Assembly (NCBI GenBank): GCA_951799445.1
Contig: OX637287.1
Coordinates: 32,134,224 to 32,198,223, forward strand
Origin: Pseudisothecium myosuroides
Taxonomy: Eukaryota > Streptophyta > Bryopsida > Hypnales > Lembophyllaceae
DNA length: 64,000 nt
Direction: 5' to 3'
Under the pieces are notes generated by a model, which did not search any database, was not told the DNA's origin, and saw only the letters and a list, made by a program, of their open reading frames with translations. The position numbers and the translations under genes are program-made. Shown here in pieces: positions 1 through 12,290 of this stretch. Positions within the stretch are counted from its first letter, which is position 1; each line of letters begins with the position of its first letter.

Positions 1-1094
1 ATTCTTTGTCATTTGTCATACAGAAAACAGTTTCAACGTTGTTAAGGATTAAGGCCTACAAAAATATAGTTGCTTAGTATTTTGTTTAAACAAAGAATAT
101 AATTATGAAAGCAAGACACTGAAGTTGTCACACCAAGTGGGCCCAATTGGATGAAAATGCATGAAATCTAGGATAAATGTGAAAAATAAGCCCCCTATTT
201 TAAGTTGTATTAGTCCTGTGTTCTTCTCCTCTGTATCTAATTTGAGGTCTCTGATTTCAAATATAAATTCAAAAATTGCAAAAAAAAATCATGTTTCAAA
301 AATATTAAATTCCTATATTTTCACCTTGCTAATCCCACTTCATGGAATGGATTTAACGTCCTGCATAGAGCATGGCCACCGCTACACATCCAACTTGGCA
401 AGCTCAAATTTTTCATTTAATTTTGAAGGGTCCTCAATTTCCTTGTCCTTCACGGTTGTTCATCAAACACGGTCCATAAATAGTTGAATGACCACTTATC
501 AAGTAGAATAAAGGATAAAACAACTAAATTTGGATGAATAGTGCTTTCAAGGGCCATTTTTGACATGCTAGGATTGAGTATTCAAGAGAATATTGTGAAG
601 GACTTGTAAAGCTTTTTATCCAATTTGAAGAGTGCCAAACCTAAAGTGTGTAGCGGTGGTCGTGTTTTTAGAGCATCCGGACGCCGGCTTAGGGAGTAGT
701 GCAAACTTGATGAGTTGTTGAGCCAGGGTTGGTGAAGTACTCCACGGCATGCACGGGGAAGAGAAAAAAATGACTAGTCATGGCCAAATTTGAAGAATAC
801 TCGGGCAAATGGAGAGTCTTGAAAGTGTCTCGGTATTGGCTCTTTTTATCCTTTCAAAGTAGTTATTAAAGGTATGCTTTGAATGTTCAACGTTAGGCGG
901 CATGGAAGTATGCATTGGAGACACAAAGGTGTACGTGAAGGGAGATGAGAGGTCTTAGGCCCTATGCATATCATTTTATGCCCCCCATCCCTTCTTGTAG
1001 TGGGGCACATGCTAAAGACACGGGCCGGGTTGCTAGGTGCCCGCCAAAGCAGCACTTGTCGTGGCTCCTTGGCATGTGAGCTATGGCAATGCTC
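1..1094. other. Intergenic, no gene seen
   Basis: AT-rich DNA without a reading frame that resembles a protein. A fragment at about 670 (AGAGCATCCGGACGCC) resembles the end of common plant GAGCATC-type MITEs, but I found no partner end for it. Confidence 0.5.
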
Positions 1095-1097
1095 TTA

Positions 1098-1459
1098 GAG
1101 CATCTCCTGTAGCCCTCCAGATATCTCCTCCCAACTAGAATTTGGATGAAAAGCAAATAATTCTAACATTTGTCAGGCTCGGCCTTCTCTTTCCCCTCTA
1201 AAAAAATAATTTCTACAGGGGCCACTAACCCCTCTTCCGGTACCAAAATGGCTTGGGATTCGCAAGTTGTCCTAATAAATGTAAATTGTTTGACTTGTGA
1301 TTGGTTGGGAGTATATTTTGGGGAGTTGTGTGATTTGTGATTGGTTGGAAGTATATTTTATGGAGTTGCACTCTTGGAGATACAAGTGACCTTCTCCTCT
1401 TCATCGGACAGATCTTGAATCACGGAGCGGGGAAATGTTGAGGGCTGCAGGAGATGCTC
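1098..1459. mobile_element. Tourist-like MITE (GAGCATCTCC ends, TTA duplication)
   Basis: The left end reads GAGCATCTCCTGTAGCCCTC and the right end is its near-perfect reverse complement (GAGGGCTGCAGGAGATGCTC). Both are flanked by TTA (1095-1097 and 1460-1462). Three-base TTA/TAA duplications are typical of PIF/Harbinger (Tourist) MITEs. At 362 bp with no coding capacity it is non-autonomous. It contains a short internal near-duplication around 1299-1366 (GATTGGTTGG-AAGTATATTTT). Confidence 0.75.
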
Positions 1460-1668
1460 TTATGAAATAAAACTACAGTACCGACACCGCAAAGCAATGT
1501 ATCAGACTCGGTTCAGCTAGCCACCCAACTGATGCTAGCCATGGATGATTGGGTCAGAGATTCGGACAGGAGAAGAGCAAGTGTTGAACTGTACGGAGTA
1601 TTACTTACAAGGACTAACGATATTCAGTCTGACTCCGTGTGTGATGTTTGGATTCCAGTTGAGGCAAG

Positions 1669-4600
1669 TTGTTTGCAAGCTCGAGTGTGAAATGTGAAGT
1701 CGCAGCCCCCGCCTGCGTTAAATCACTCAAGCGCATGCATCCGAAGACGATGAGTCACTGGTTCGTGCCTCTTGTTCTCGTCCTGTTTACTCTGCAATGG
1801 GTTCTAGAAGTATTAGCAGTAAATGTCCTCGTGGGCAATGACCTTGAGGTGAAGCCTAAACAATACCTCACAAGCGCAAACGGCCAGTACTCCTTAGTGA
1901 TGCGGCCCGACTGCAATCTTGTAGTTTATAATGACTCTCAACCTTTTCTAGGCACCAATTTCTCAAACCACGAACGGACGCCTGATTGCTCCCTCTGGAT
2001 GCAACAAGATGGAAACATCGTCATCTACAATTTCACAGAAGCCAATCGTACGCTAACAGGCAAAATTGCACTATGGGGTCTAAGCAGTGTCACGGCGGTA
2101 ACAGAGGACAGTTCGTTTCTGCTTCTTGGAGACGACGGCAGTTCGGCCAGCTACGACTCCAACTGCTCCCGTGTTCTGGAGAGCAACCTCTTTGATGCAA
2201 TTCAAGAATCGTTCCCTGATGTTTCGGGGATTAAAGTCTACTCGGACTTTCAAGTAAGTTCGACTACCAACTACACGGCATGGAAACCGAATAGCTCTCT
2301 TGCTGATTTTCCATACATGCCGGTAGGTTACTTCCTCTCCGCGGGAGAAAAACTGCAAACCACGAATCTCATATTTACTCTGGAGCTTGGAACGGACTGC
2401 AATTTGCAATCCAAAAGTAGTGTTGATGAGCGTCTGTGGGACTCCGATTCGACCAAGACGGACAATAGTGTCTGTCAGCTGACTCTCCAGCCGAATGGTT
2501 CCCTACAAATTCTTGACGTCAATTCGGCAGTCATTTACTGGAGCAGCCCCGGATCTGGCATCAGTGGAGTACATTGGATTTTGAAGGGGAATCCGAACAC
2601 CGGAGTTTGGAACATCAATGACATCACGAACGCTAGTAATGTCCTTTGGAAAACCGTCCCCGTTGCCCCGCCCTCGCGTTCAGGGAAGTCGTCTATAACA
2701 TTGATCTTGAGTGTCCTAGCTGGTGGCGTTGGTGGAGTTTTACTTCTGGTCTTGGCCGTCTTGGGGTTGTATTTCCATGCACGAGAAAGTAAGCCTGGTG
2801 ATTTCTTGAATCCAAAATATTTGCAGCTCACTTTCCTTGTAGTCGTCGATTTCTTTACTGATCAAGTACGCCTGCAAGGGAAGGGATGCACATCATAATT
2901 GTATCCACGGGTATTCCTGTTTCGTGCATCAGGATTTCTTGACCCATCGGAGAAGGCATTCCAGGCGCGACTGAGGGCCAAAGGGGGGACGTCCTACGCA
3001 TTTTCGCAAGCAAAGATTAAACAAGCAACCAAGAACTACGAGAACGTGATTGGGAGCGGGGGATTCGGCGTCGTGTATAAAGGGAAGTTGTCGGACGGGC
3101 GAGAGGTGGCAGCCAAAGTATTGACAGCGAATTCGCATCAAAGCAAGCAGGAGTTTTTCAATGAGGTAGTTTCGGAGCTCAGTAACGGACCCCTGAACAT
3201 TCTTCAATCCAAAATAATCAACTTGAGTTCCATTTTGCTTGAAAATCAAGCTCAGTATGGTCTCATGTCTAGCCAGGGAAGTTGCTATGACCTGAAACCC
3301 AAGGGATCATGAGCATTGTGCTTCTGCAGATCGAGCTGCTGTCCATGGTGCATCACAAGTACTTGGTGTCTCTGGTTGGGTTCAGCTGCACTCGCACGCA
3401 CCAGGTCTTGATCTACGAGTTCATGGGTGGCGGAGACCTTCGCTACCGATTGCAAGGTGAGTGCAAACCTGTCTCATGACGTGCTCTGCATTGAAGCCAA
3501 TTTCATGTTCCTGCACTGATTCTAAAATCGCAGCCAAACTGACCGACACTCCTCATTTGGTCCGGAGCAGAGAGCAGTGCCGAAAATCCCTTGAGCTGGC
3601 GACAGAGAACCGACATCGTTCTTCAAGTTGCGGAAGGTAAATTACTGTTCGCGTCATTTACATTGTGGGTGTCGAGTTTTTTAAGGGTTCAGTGCATGAC
3701 TGCAGATGGTGTGCAAGTTTCCCTGGGTGATGGTCTCTGAACACTGCTCTTCTGCAGGGCTGGAGTACCTGCATGATAAATGCTCTCCGCCCATCATCCA
3801 CCGCGATGTGAAGAGCACCAACATTTTGCTCACCGACCAACTGGTGGCCAAAGTGGCGGATTTCGGGCTGTCCAAACTGAGACAGGAAGATGCGACTCAT
3901 GTCACAACGTTGGTGAGAGGCACTCCGGGATATCTCGACCCAGAGTGAGACTTGCAGCTTCCCCAATCCTTTCGTTTTCCTCATTTGGCTAGGTTATGTG
4001 CAAGCTCTCCTTGACACTCTCCGAGTGGACTAGATTCAATGTTTGCTATCCCACCATCATGGTGTTCCACATTCCTGATGCTGACATAGGCAAGTGTGGT
4101 GGTTTCACTTGGATTGCAGATACCATGAGACAGGAAGGCTAACAGAGAAGAGTGATGTGTACGCATTTGGAGTTGTGTTGATGGAGATTCTCACTGGACT
4201 ACCCCACATGTACATTGCTCAGAAGGTTAGCTCCCCGGGCTGAACATTTTCTTGGAAAGAGCTGGTGATTAGGCTTGATGTATTTAGGTTGAATAGAGAG
4301 GAATGGCATTAGAGAAATAATCTACATCCCAACTCGAATCTGGACGGTTTGGCGACGTTCTCAGCAGTGTTTGTTTTGCTTCGCGCAAAGTTTGGTAGCC
4401 GGAAACATGAATTTTTTTGAAACATACTACAGCAAACATGCCACGTTTTTCAGCCAGCTTGTTCAAAACCGCTCTTCACTTTGGACAATGTTCAGTACGG
4501 ATGTTGAAGGTCATTTTTGGAATCATGTTTTATTGTTTTCAGCCATTTGTAGAACGTTGCAACAAACATTAATGTAGTGTGTGGATTTCCATTAGTGCCT

Positions 4601-5033
4601 CTGTTGAATGGAAGGCTACAGACTATGAATGCGTGCATATGTTGGCACTGATGGGCAGGTTGGCGAAGCTTGGAGAGACGAACAAGTTGCTGGTTTAGCA
4701 GATTTCAATTTGAGAGACGATTTCGAGAGCGACGAGCTTGTGGGCTTAGTGGAGTTGGCATTGTGGTGTGCGAGGATCAGAAGCGCAGAGAGACCCTTGA
4801 TGCATCAGGTTGTGCGAAGGTTGTATGATTTAGGTCTGGGTGGGACATCGGAGACAGTCCAAGATGGAATTGACCTGGGCGACGAATGTGACGAATATTG
4901 TTTAGTGGGAAGCCTCCGGTCGAGGGCGTTCCTCTCTGTGATGGCCTTGCCTAGAGGGCGAGGGCAGAGTTCGAGGCTTCCCACTGCAGTAATCCCTCAA
5001 CACCCCAGCCTGGATGGCGTGTTCGAGAAATAA
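1669..5033 (+). CDS. Bulb-type lectin receptor-like Ser/Thr kinase
   Basis: Seven exons fit one frame: 1669-2788, 2933-3165, 3330-3456, 3571-3636, 3758-3944, 4120-4225 and 4659-5033, giving about 737 residues with GT-AG junctions. The first in-frame ATG is 1669. A hydrophobic signal peptide begins at the Met at 1750, so the true start may be 1735 or 1750. The ectodomain has B-lectin repeats of the QxDxNxVxY type ([18 protein letters not shown]) and many N-glycosylation sequons. One membrane span lies at about residues 345-369. The kinase keeps GSGGFG (414-419), Lys435, HRDVKSTN (530-537), DFG (550-552), [10 protein letters not shown] and SDVYAFGV, so it should be active. It is a plasma-membrane receptor with unknown ligand. 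The exon 4 start (3571) and the last exon start (4659) are the least certain junctions. Confidence 0.88.
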
Positions 5034-6540
5034 TTGCCCGCTTGAAGAATAGTTGTGCCAGGCACTATTATCCCTAGTATCGTGCCCTGGTCCAATACAC
5101 AACCGGTTGTTGACTTTTCAACACTACCGTGGCACCTTCTCATTTGCAACCCGTCACCATTGCCATTACAAGTTGCAACTCATAACCTTCTTTCTTAAAT
5201 TAACCTTGCTTCCTACACCCTTGGATCATGAAGATCAAAAGTTGTGATTGAAAAATGTACAACCGGTTATGTCCAATAACCTATTCGCCACTAGGACGGC
5301 TTATCGGTTATCTAATACGTAAACAATCGGGAGGCAAATCTCGCACACGTGTTGCTTGGACATTGGTTTAGGGCAGGACAATTATGCATGATAATCATAA
5401 ACCTTTGTTTGGAATTTGAAGCCAGCTGGTTGCATTTCCAACCTTCCTAGTTGCTAATCACCAAACTGAGTCTGCTCGTTAACAAAGTACCGCATAACCT
5501 GTCAGTTCGTTCATAACTAGTCTACTCGTTAACGAAGAAATTGTTATAATGTAGCTGCTCGTTAACAAACTATACATCGCACTCCCAGTATATAAAATTC
5601 ATTTGCCAAATCAACAATAAATTCAATTGTATCATATACACAAGAATATTTCCAAATGTATACGTTGAGCTTGATTATTTGGAATATTTGGTATCCACGA
5701 AGTTCATCTCTTGCGAGACTCTGGTCGCTTCTTGCTGTGCGCCTTCAATTCCCCATCAACACGAACTTTCAATTGGTTCAGTCATGAGAAGGAAAAAACA
5801 TCTCTGGTTCTCAGACCAATGTCAATGAAGAGTATGGTGGGAGTTAGTAATACTGTCAATTTCGTTTAATTGGTGCAACTTGGTGTCCAGAATTGTATCA
5901 TTCATCTACACAAACACAAAAACTAGGACTGGTAGAGATTTACGTTTCAAGCTGTACCAAATTTGCACTTATGCCGGGCATTCCTATTGGCTATTGTACA
6001 GATTGTATATAGAGAAGTGGTCTCAAATCTCATTTATCAATTTCTTTCTAGATATAAATACAGCAAGCATTTGTCTCCAATTAAAGAGCTGGTTTTCTCA
6101 GACTCTAGATAGATTTCTGAAAAGAAAAAAATTCTAATTTCTGGGACTCATGAACTGTAGTGATAAGTTATCACGTAGAGCATGTTTTTCATATGCAAAT
6201 AAAGAAAAGGAGTAGATATGTTCTTACTATTTCACATGGTCGCAAATAGTGATTTCTACCCTTGAGAGTAAGCCATACATATTAGCCAATGAACTATGTC
6301 GCTTATGATCTCAAATTGTACATTATAATTATGAGATATTCAAGAAAAATCTAAGAAAACAGAGCATCATAAACTCATAATAGAAACTGAGTGTCATAGA
6401 AGAGAGTGTCTACACGGTTTATAATGCAGCTCCTCTTCTATTGGTTGCCTGCCATCAATAGATTAACAGTCCTCATTGCAATGGTGGACACGTTCCAGGC
6501 GGGCTAAAGTAATAATGAGAGTCAGTACTAAGGGGGTATC
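5034..6540. other. Intergenic, no gene seen
   Basis: This stretch holds the 3' flank of the receptor kinase gene and AT-rich DNA. A loosely repeated phrase CTCGTTAACAAAG occurs at about 5475, 5525 and 5565. I found no RNA gene or coding exon. Confidence 0.5.
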
Positions 6541-6670
6541 TAAGGTAGGAGGTCCTGAAATCGCACAGGTTCTAAAATCGTCCACCCTACTCAAAATATT
6601 CTGAGACGTATCACCTCCCCAAAATTCAATTCCAGTTTTTAAATGAGCGATTTCAGGACCTCCTACCTTA
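6541..6670. mobile_element. 130-bp foldback MITE, TAAGGTAGGAGG family
   Basis: Perfect 24-bp terminal inverted repeats begin TAAGGTAGGAGGTCCTGAAA (6541-6564) and are mirrored at 6647-6670. There is no coding capacity. The same TAAGGTAGGAGG/CCTCCTACCTTA ends occur on the elements at 9339-9654 and 47790-48021, and a degenerate end sits at 31624, so this is a small family within the window. Confidence 0.75.
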
Positions 6671-7793
6671 CAAAGTCTGGGCGAACGACATGCATGTGTG
6701 TTGTATGGAAGGAGCTCCCACTTGCCACATTGAGCGTACTTTGTTGATGTATACACACTGGCCCCATGGCCCCATACCATTGATACTGCCAGGACCAATA
6801 TTGAGATTAGTGAATTAAACATGGATTGCAGAAGCAGCAAAATGAGACATGAGTATCCTGGTGATTTCAGAACAGATTCTGAATAATCAGAGTTCAATTG
6901 CAGTTTATCGATGAACACAATTCGAAATTAGAGTCTCATTTGTAATTTGAGGTAGGCAATTAGCATGGAATATTAACGTCAATCTAGTTTTTTAGAGTAC
7001 TGAAAGGAGAGTCGGTACCAGGCTTGCAACAGAGCTGACAAAGAGGATAGATTGCGGAGTGAAGCTGCTGCGGGTCTTCATGAGGGGAAGAGCAGCGCGG
7101 ATCGGAAACACTGATCCCAGAATGTTGACCTTCACCGTGTCTCACCGAAAAGTATAAGGCGATGAAGTAGGGAGGTAGGTAGGAAAATTAGGGTTTGCTT
7201 GATTTGTGCCCGGGCTGTTTACGGCCAATAACCGTCGAGACAGAGTCAGCTACCAACCCGTCGCCTCGCTGCTGTCGCGGCTCAACTACATGCCGGTACC
7301 TGACCACGCACGATTTGGATAGTGAGACCAAACGAATCTTCGGCCAATAACATGGACTAATTCGAGTGTAGACACCACAAAGCTACGCAGAAATGGTTGC
7401 AAGGAATTTCCGCATGACAAAACATATAAGGTTACCCAACGTAGTTGTCCTTCTAATTTTGCCATTTAATTCAATTTGATGGAATGTATGTTGGGAAAAG
7501 TCTGCATTGCACCCATGTTGAACTCCAACTGCCACCAAGATGTTCATTTTAAAGGAGTCTAGTGGCATGAATAGGTACCTTATACTTTTAGCTTTGAAGA
7601 TTCCTCAAATATTGTGTGCTTTTAGCTTAAAAAATTACAAAACGATTTGGATTGGATTTCTCTTGAGGATGCTCATGTTATTTATAACTATAAAAATCAT
7701 TATTTAAACCACCCACCTAGTAGGAACAAAAAACATGGCAGTTTTCACTACATCATTAGAGGATGTTTGGATCCTTGAGATGGCCCTTTAAAG
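6671..7793. other. Intergenic, no gene seen
   Basis: Locally GC-richer DNA at 7010-7330 has the look of a promoter or first-exon relic (AATTAGGGTTTGC at about 7187). I could not attach a coding exon to it. Confidence 0.4.
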
Positions 7794-8067
7794 CATTAGA
7801 AAAAATTTCAGCCCTCAAGAAGGCCACGAGTCTTGCACACACCCCCTAGTGCATTTAGGGAAAGAAAGAAAAAAAGTTTTTTTAAAAATTCAAAAAATGA
7901 CGTGGCACCATTGGTGCCACGTCAGCGCCACGTCATATTGAAAAAAAAATTCAATTTTTTTTCAATTTTTTTGTTTTTTTTAATTTTTTTTTCTATAATT
8001 GCACCCCAAGGGGCCCGAAAATCAAAACTACCAACGACATTCTTGAGGGCTGAAATTTTTTCTAATG
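7794..8067. mobile_element. 274-bp MITE with 28-bp perfect terminal inverted repeats
   Basis: The left end (CATTAGAAAAAATTTCAGCC...) at 7794-7821 is exactly mirrored at 8040-8067. Inside is a second palindrome around 7900-7935 (GACGTGGCACC / GGTGCCACGTC). There is no coding capacity. Confidence 0.8.
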
Positions 8068-8128
8068 AAGGTGTGAAGGTCCTCATTTACATTAATATAT
8101 GTACTTTGATAAGCTAATGGCACTTTAA

Positions 8129-8906
8129 TCCCTAAATGTCCAAGGCCTTTTTTGAGCTTTTAGGAATTTGCTCTAAATTGAACAAAAAGTCAACATTTTT
8201 TTAAATTGTAACGGTACAAATTCAAACTAGACATGTTCAAGAACATTTTTTCATCCTCCTTTTCCTTGTTGACCTTTCATATTGGGTTATGAAGAGTATC
8301 CAATTGAGTTTGTACTCTTTCCAATGTTTGTCTTCATAGAAATAAGAAGTTATTAAAAAAACGGATCACAAAATATGCTATTTTAGAGAATTTTGGAAAG
8401 TTGTTGCTCCTTGCCTTAAATCTGAAATTTCTCCACAAAAATTACATTTTTTGAGTTTGAGTCCAACTAACAAAATGAAGGTCATCTACTCTAGTTTCTA
8501 CTCCAATTTGAATTTTGAAGAAATTCCTAATATTGCATATTTTATTGCAATTTGAACTTTGGATGTATTTTCAATGTCTATTATTTTCTAATAATAGAAT
8601 GATACGGAATTGAGTTTGCACCATGATGTTTGTCATTGTAACATGCACAGATGGTGAAATTTTCAGATTTTTGAGACAATTTCCTATTTGATGTGATTTT
8701 TTTTCACTTTTTTCCTTAAATTCTGAAAAAAAAATTTGCTCAAAAAAAACTAAATTTTTTTTGAAGTAAAGAAGACATGTAATTTCATCTCTAATATATA
8801 TATATATATATATAAACTTTCATACATATCAAGTTGCAAAATAGTAGCAAACTAAGTAATGAGCAGTGAGGCTTGAAATCCATGGTCATGGGTCCGTCAT
8901 TTAGGG
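8129..8906. mobile_element. TTAA-flanked non-autonomous element, reverse relative of the 49-kb copy
   Basis: After TTAA (8125-8128) the sequence TCCCTAAATGTCCAAGGCC and the following ~150 bp match the reverse complement of the right end of the element at 48998-49634. The shared parts include the GCTCTAAATTGAACAAAA stretch and the AAATTCAAACTAG-rich stretch. The other end is probably CATTTAGGGG before a mutated CTAA at 8907-8910. It looks like an old, diverged copy. Confidence 0.6.
8789..8813. repeat. (TA)n microsatellite
   Basis: About eleven TA units in an AT-rich context. Confidence 0.8.
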
Positions 8907-8910
8907 GCTA

Positions 8911-9083
8911 AGTGAGTTTTAAAGTATATTCTTCAACATAAGATTATAAGTAATGACTTTTAAGGAGATTTTCAATAAAAATTTACTAAAAATACATGTG
9001 TTTCTAGTAAAATTTTACTAAAAATCTCCTTAAAGGTCATTACTTATAATCTCATGTTGAAGACTATACTTTAAAACTCACTT
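8911..9083. mobile_element. Long near-perfect hairpin (foldback element)
   Basis: About 80 bases from AGTGAGTTTTAAAGTATA (8911) are mirrored with few mismatches by TATACTTTAAAACTCACT at the right end. Only a short loop lies near ACATGTGTTT. The RNA would form one long stem, as in MITE-derived hairpin transcripts. Confidence 0.8.
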
Positions 9084-9338
9084 AAAATGCCCCATTCTCT
9101 TGTAGTGAACACATCGATTCCTTGAATCTCAAATCCTCAAATTTCCTCTTTCAGTTTGGCAATTTCAGATTCGCAATGCTAGACCCCAAAGATTTGAATG
9201 CACATACAATCACCCACATTTCATTCCCAACATCAAAAACCTCCAAGAGTCACGCATTACCTGAAATTCAATGGAATGAATTGCACTTTCCAACAAAAGC
9301 TTGTAAACTGGTGAGAGCTGCAAAATATAGTGCAAGCT

Positions 9339-9654
9339 TAAGGTAGGAGGTTCAAACTCCGACCGGGCAATAAAAGTGAACTTGACTTACAGGTACATTT
9401 TGCTTTCTTCAATGTACCAACTATGCACATTTCAGGAGGTGGTCGCTTTTGATGACCACAAATGACCACTTTTTTCCAACTTCAAAAATTTGTAACTAAT
9501 TTCACAAAGGTCCAAAAAATATGAAACGACTTGGGTTAGATGTCAATTCCACTTGTCTTTCAAGGAAAATTTACTCAATTTTTTTTCAAGATGTTAGTCC
9601 CCTCCAAATTCAGTTCCAGGCCTTAGATGGTCCATTTATGGACCTCCTACCTTA
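9339..9654. mobile_element. 316-bp MITE, TAAGGTAGGAGG family
   Basis: Its ends are TAAGGTAGGAGGTT (9339) and GACCTCCTACCTTA (to 9654). The interior (AGGTACATTTTGCTTTCTTC..., GGTGGTCGCTTTTGATGACCAC, AAAATATGAAACGA) is shared with 31624-31835 and, in reverse, with 47790-48021. Confidence 0.75.
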
Positions 9655-9949
9655 CCTTGGAAGATGGCGATGGCAGAGGTATGTTGAAGTCTGCTGCAAA
9701 GGATCGGAGCTCGGGAGGCACAACCAAGTGCATAGGGATGCTGGAGATGGAGTCAGCCCCGAATGTGGTTTCTTTGTACAGCTCCAAGGTAAATGTGCTA
9801 AATTTTTTAAATTAAACCCCATTGTACAGTACATTGGCACTCGAAATGTTTTGTATACTTATAAGAATTGCCATAGCTTATTTGAGGAATCAAAGATTTT
9901 CAGTTAAATTTGGAAATGTTGTTGTACAAGTAACACATGTATAAAAATG

Positions 9950-10450
9950 ATTTAAAAAAAAAAAAAAAAAAATTATATTTAAAAAATTTAATCAAATTTA
10001 TTAGTGAAGAAAACTTTTAATTACAACATTTTTGTTTCCAAATTCTGTAGTAAGTGGAATAAAAACTCTTTTTGGAATTTTGTGGTAAGAATTCCATGAC
10101 TTTTAAAATTATTTTGTAGTTAATATTATTGACTAAACTATAACTCCAAATATGTACGTCTTTTATAGTTTATTCAAAAAAGCTCCAAAGATTCATGAAA
10201 AATAATATATAAATGTTTTATACACTTCTCAAGTTTTCCATAGTTTTTTTGAGATTTTTGGAGTAAATATTTGGAGTCATATCTAAGTTAGTAATTTTCA
10301 CTCAATTTTTTTTAAAGTAATGAAAAATTTTCTTACCATAAAATTCCAAAAAGAATTCTCATTCTACTTACTGAAGAATCTTGAAAAAAATTTACTTGTA
10401 TTAAAAGTTTTTTTTTCACTAATAAATTTGATTAAAAAAATTTTACATCA
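9950..10450. mobile_element. ~500-bp AT-rich foldback element
   Basis: The two arms are imperfect inverted copies. For example, CTAATAAATTTGAT near 10420 mirrors ATCAAATTTATTAG near 9995, and GGAATTTTGTGGTAAGAATTC near 10075 mirrors GAATTCTCAT...CCAAAAAG near 10340. I see no coding capacity. Confidence 0.6.
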
Positions 10451-10900
10451 AAAATCATTCTAAAACATTTTAAATCATTTTGTAGTGAAGTGTTTAATTT
10501 ACTTGTACCTCAATATGCCTAAAATTTGTTGAAAAAAATCTAATTTCTCAATTAGTTATGGCAGTTTTTGAAGTGTATAAAAACTTATGAAAGCCACTAT
10601 AATTTTTTGAAGTAATGATGAAGTAAGTATTTTCTTGTTGACCTTTCATGGTAGATTATAAAGAGTTTCCAATTGAGTTTGTAGTCTTGCCAATGTTTGT
10701 CAGTATATCCAAAACTATCAAACCAAGAAAGTCGACATTGTATACAATAATCTTATATGTAGGTACATCAAATGTACAACAGGAATACATAATGTTGATT
10801 TTAGGTGCAATGTTGGTTTTGTACATATTCACTTTACAAATGAGATTGCTTTAACTCCTCCAAAATATCTAAAATATATCATTGATTCATATAGAGTAGT
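10451..10900. other. AT-rich spacer, no gene seen
   Basis: A short open frame at 10648-10854 has AT-biased composition and no recognisable motif, so I do not call it a gene. Confidence 0.5.
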
Positions 10901-12062
10901 CCGTTTCAAATTTTAATTGATACATTAGAATTAATAATAAAGGTTGTCCCCAATTGTAACAGTGGTGTTAGAGGAAGGTTTAACTAAAAATATTACAAAA
11001 AAAGCATAACACCATACTCCATCAGACCCCAATTTGGATGCTCCAAGGAATTTTGTTGTCTGTTTTTCTCAAACTCCAGCTCCTACTCCCACATTACACA
11101 TACTTTATGATTAATTTTATTGTATGATTTTTCTTGCAGTTTACTAACAAATATTAATTGGATGATATGCACTTTTTTTCATCTGTATGCTGGATGATTT
11201 AGCATGTATGGGTTAACATAGTGTTATTCAAATTTTCTGTAGCAATAAAAATTCTGAGTAGAAGTTTAGCTAAATTTAGCGATGCGGGGGCAGCCTGGAA
11301 AATATTTGCATCAGTTTTCAGCGTGGGACTTACCATGTGTCGCCATTTGGCTGGACTGTTGCTCTGATGCCTCATGAACGATGATGTCATCAACCATTTC
11401 TTGAGTCAAGCATGACTTTTCTACACCTAAAATGCTCCAAGTATGCATCTGTGCATGATTCCTATTACTGAATTGTTTTCATTTTCATTGGAGCTTGTTG
11501 CAATTGAAAGAGACATTTTTTTACACCGTGTGAATAAATAAATTGTGATTTTGCAAAGTGCCTAAAATAAAAATTCCTAAAATTGAAAGTAACATATAAA
11601 ATTTAAAAAATAGACCAATTCAAATTTAACGTCTTATAACTCTTGCATATAGTAGAGTTAATCATAAAGGTATTCCCAATTTGTAACAAGGGTTTTAGAA
11701 GAAAGCTTAACCCTGTAAGGACGCGGGAGGTGACCCTGGAAATCATGCATTGTATAACCGTGAGAGTCATTGGAATAAAAAAATCCAAAAGTACTCATTG
11801 GAAGTCAAGCTACTGTAGATGTTCTCCACTTTCCACAAAAAACTCCAAGGATGAATAGTTGTAGTTCTGTCCTACATTGGATAATCTCTTGTCATTCATC
11901 GGACACTTATAGTCCGCGGCGTCCTTACTGGGTTAACTAAGAATAGTACAAGCGAATCATAGCACCAAATTCCATCATACTCCAATTTTGGTGCTTCAAA
12001 TTCAAGGAGTTTCGTCCTATATTTTTCTAAAACTCCAACTCCTAATCCCTCATTTCACACTT
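10900..12062. repeat. Two related copies of a ~200-bp repeat, the second interrupted
   Basis: About 10900-11115 and 11610-12070 share the order AATAAAGGTTGTCCCCAATT-like stretch, AGAGGAAGGTTTAACTAAAAATA-like stretch, CACCAAATTCCATCA-like stretch, CTCCAACTCCTA and CACTTTGTGATTAA. In the second copy this order is broken by the TTAA element at 11711-11932. The first copy shows the unoccupied site. Confidence 0.7.
11711..11932. mobile_element. 222-bp TTAA-flanked MITE, nested
   Basis: TTAA occurs at 11707-11710 and 11933-11936. The terminal inverted repeats are CCCTGTAAGGACGC and GCGTCCTTACTGGG. The related sequence at about 10980 (GGTTTAACTAAAAATA) shows the same place with a single TTAA, as expected for piggyBac- or Kolobok-type TTAA insertion. 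Confidence 0.8.
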
Positions 12063-12073
12063 TGTGATTAAGT

Positions 12074-12290
12074 CATGAAAGGCCCTTGGGGTCCCTCTAT
12101 ACAACCCATTTTTGGCTTTATAACTCTTCAATTGTGGTTTAATATATGAATTGTGATACTCCATACATTGTTATCTACATACTATCATATACTCCATAAT
12201 TTGTACTGAAAAATGTTTGGCCAATGTTTTCCTGATCAAATACCACCAAATTCATAACATACTATATGGCCGCAAAGGGCTTTCAGGCTC
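12074..12290. mobile_element. Probable small MITE (TGAAAGGCCCTT ends)
   Basis: TGAAAGGCCCTTGGGG at 12074 is imperfectly mirrored by CCGCAAAGGGCTTTCAG at about 12271-12287. The region is short, AT-rich and non-coding. I could not settle the target duplication. Confidence 0.4.

Noticed and set aside
6463..6918. 151-codon minus-strand open frame
   Set aside because: It runs through a foldback MITE with perfect terminal repeats, so the frame is by chance.
9340..9380. tRNA-like B box (GGTTCAAACTCC)
   Set aside because: No matching A box or cloverleaf around it, and it lies inside a MITE with terminal inverted repeats.
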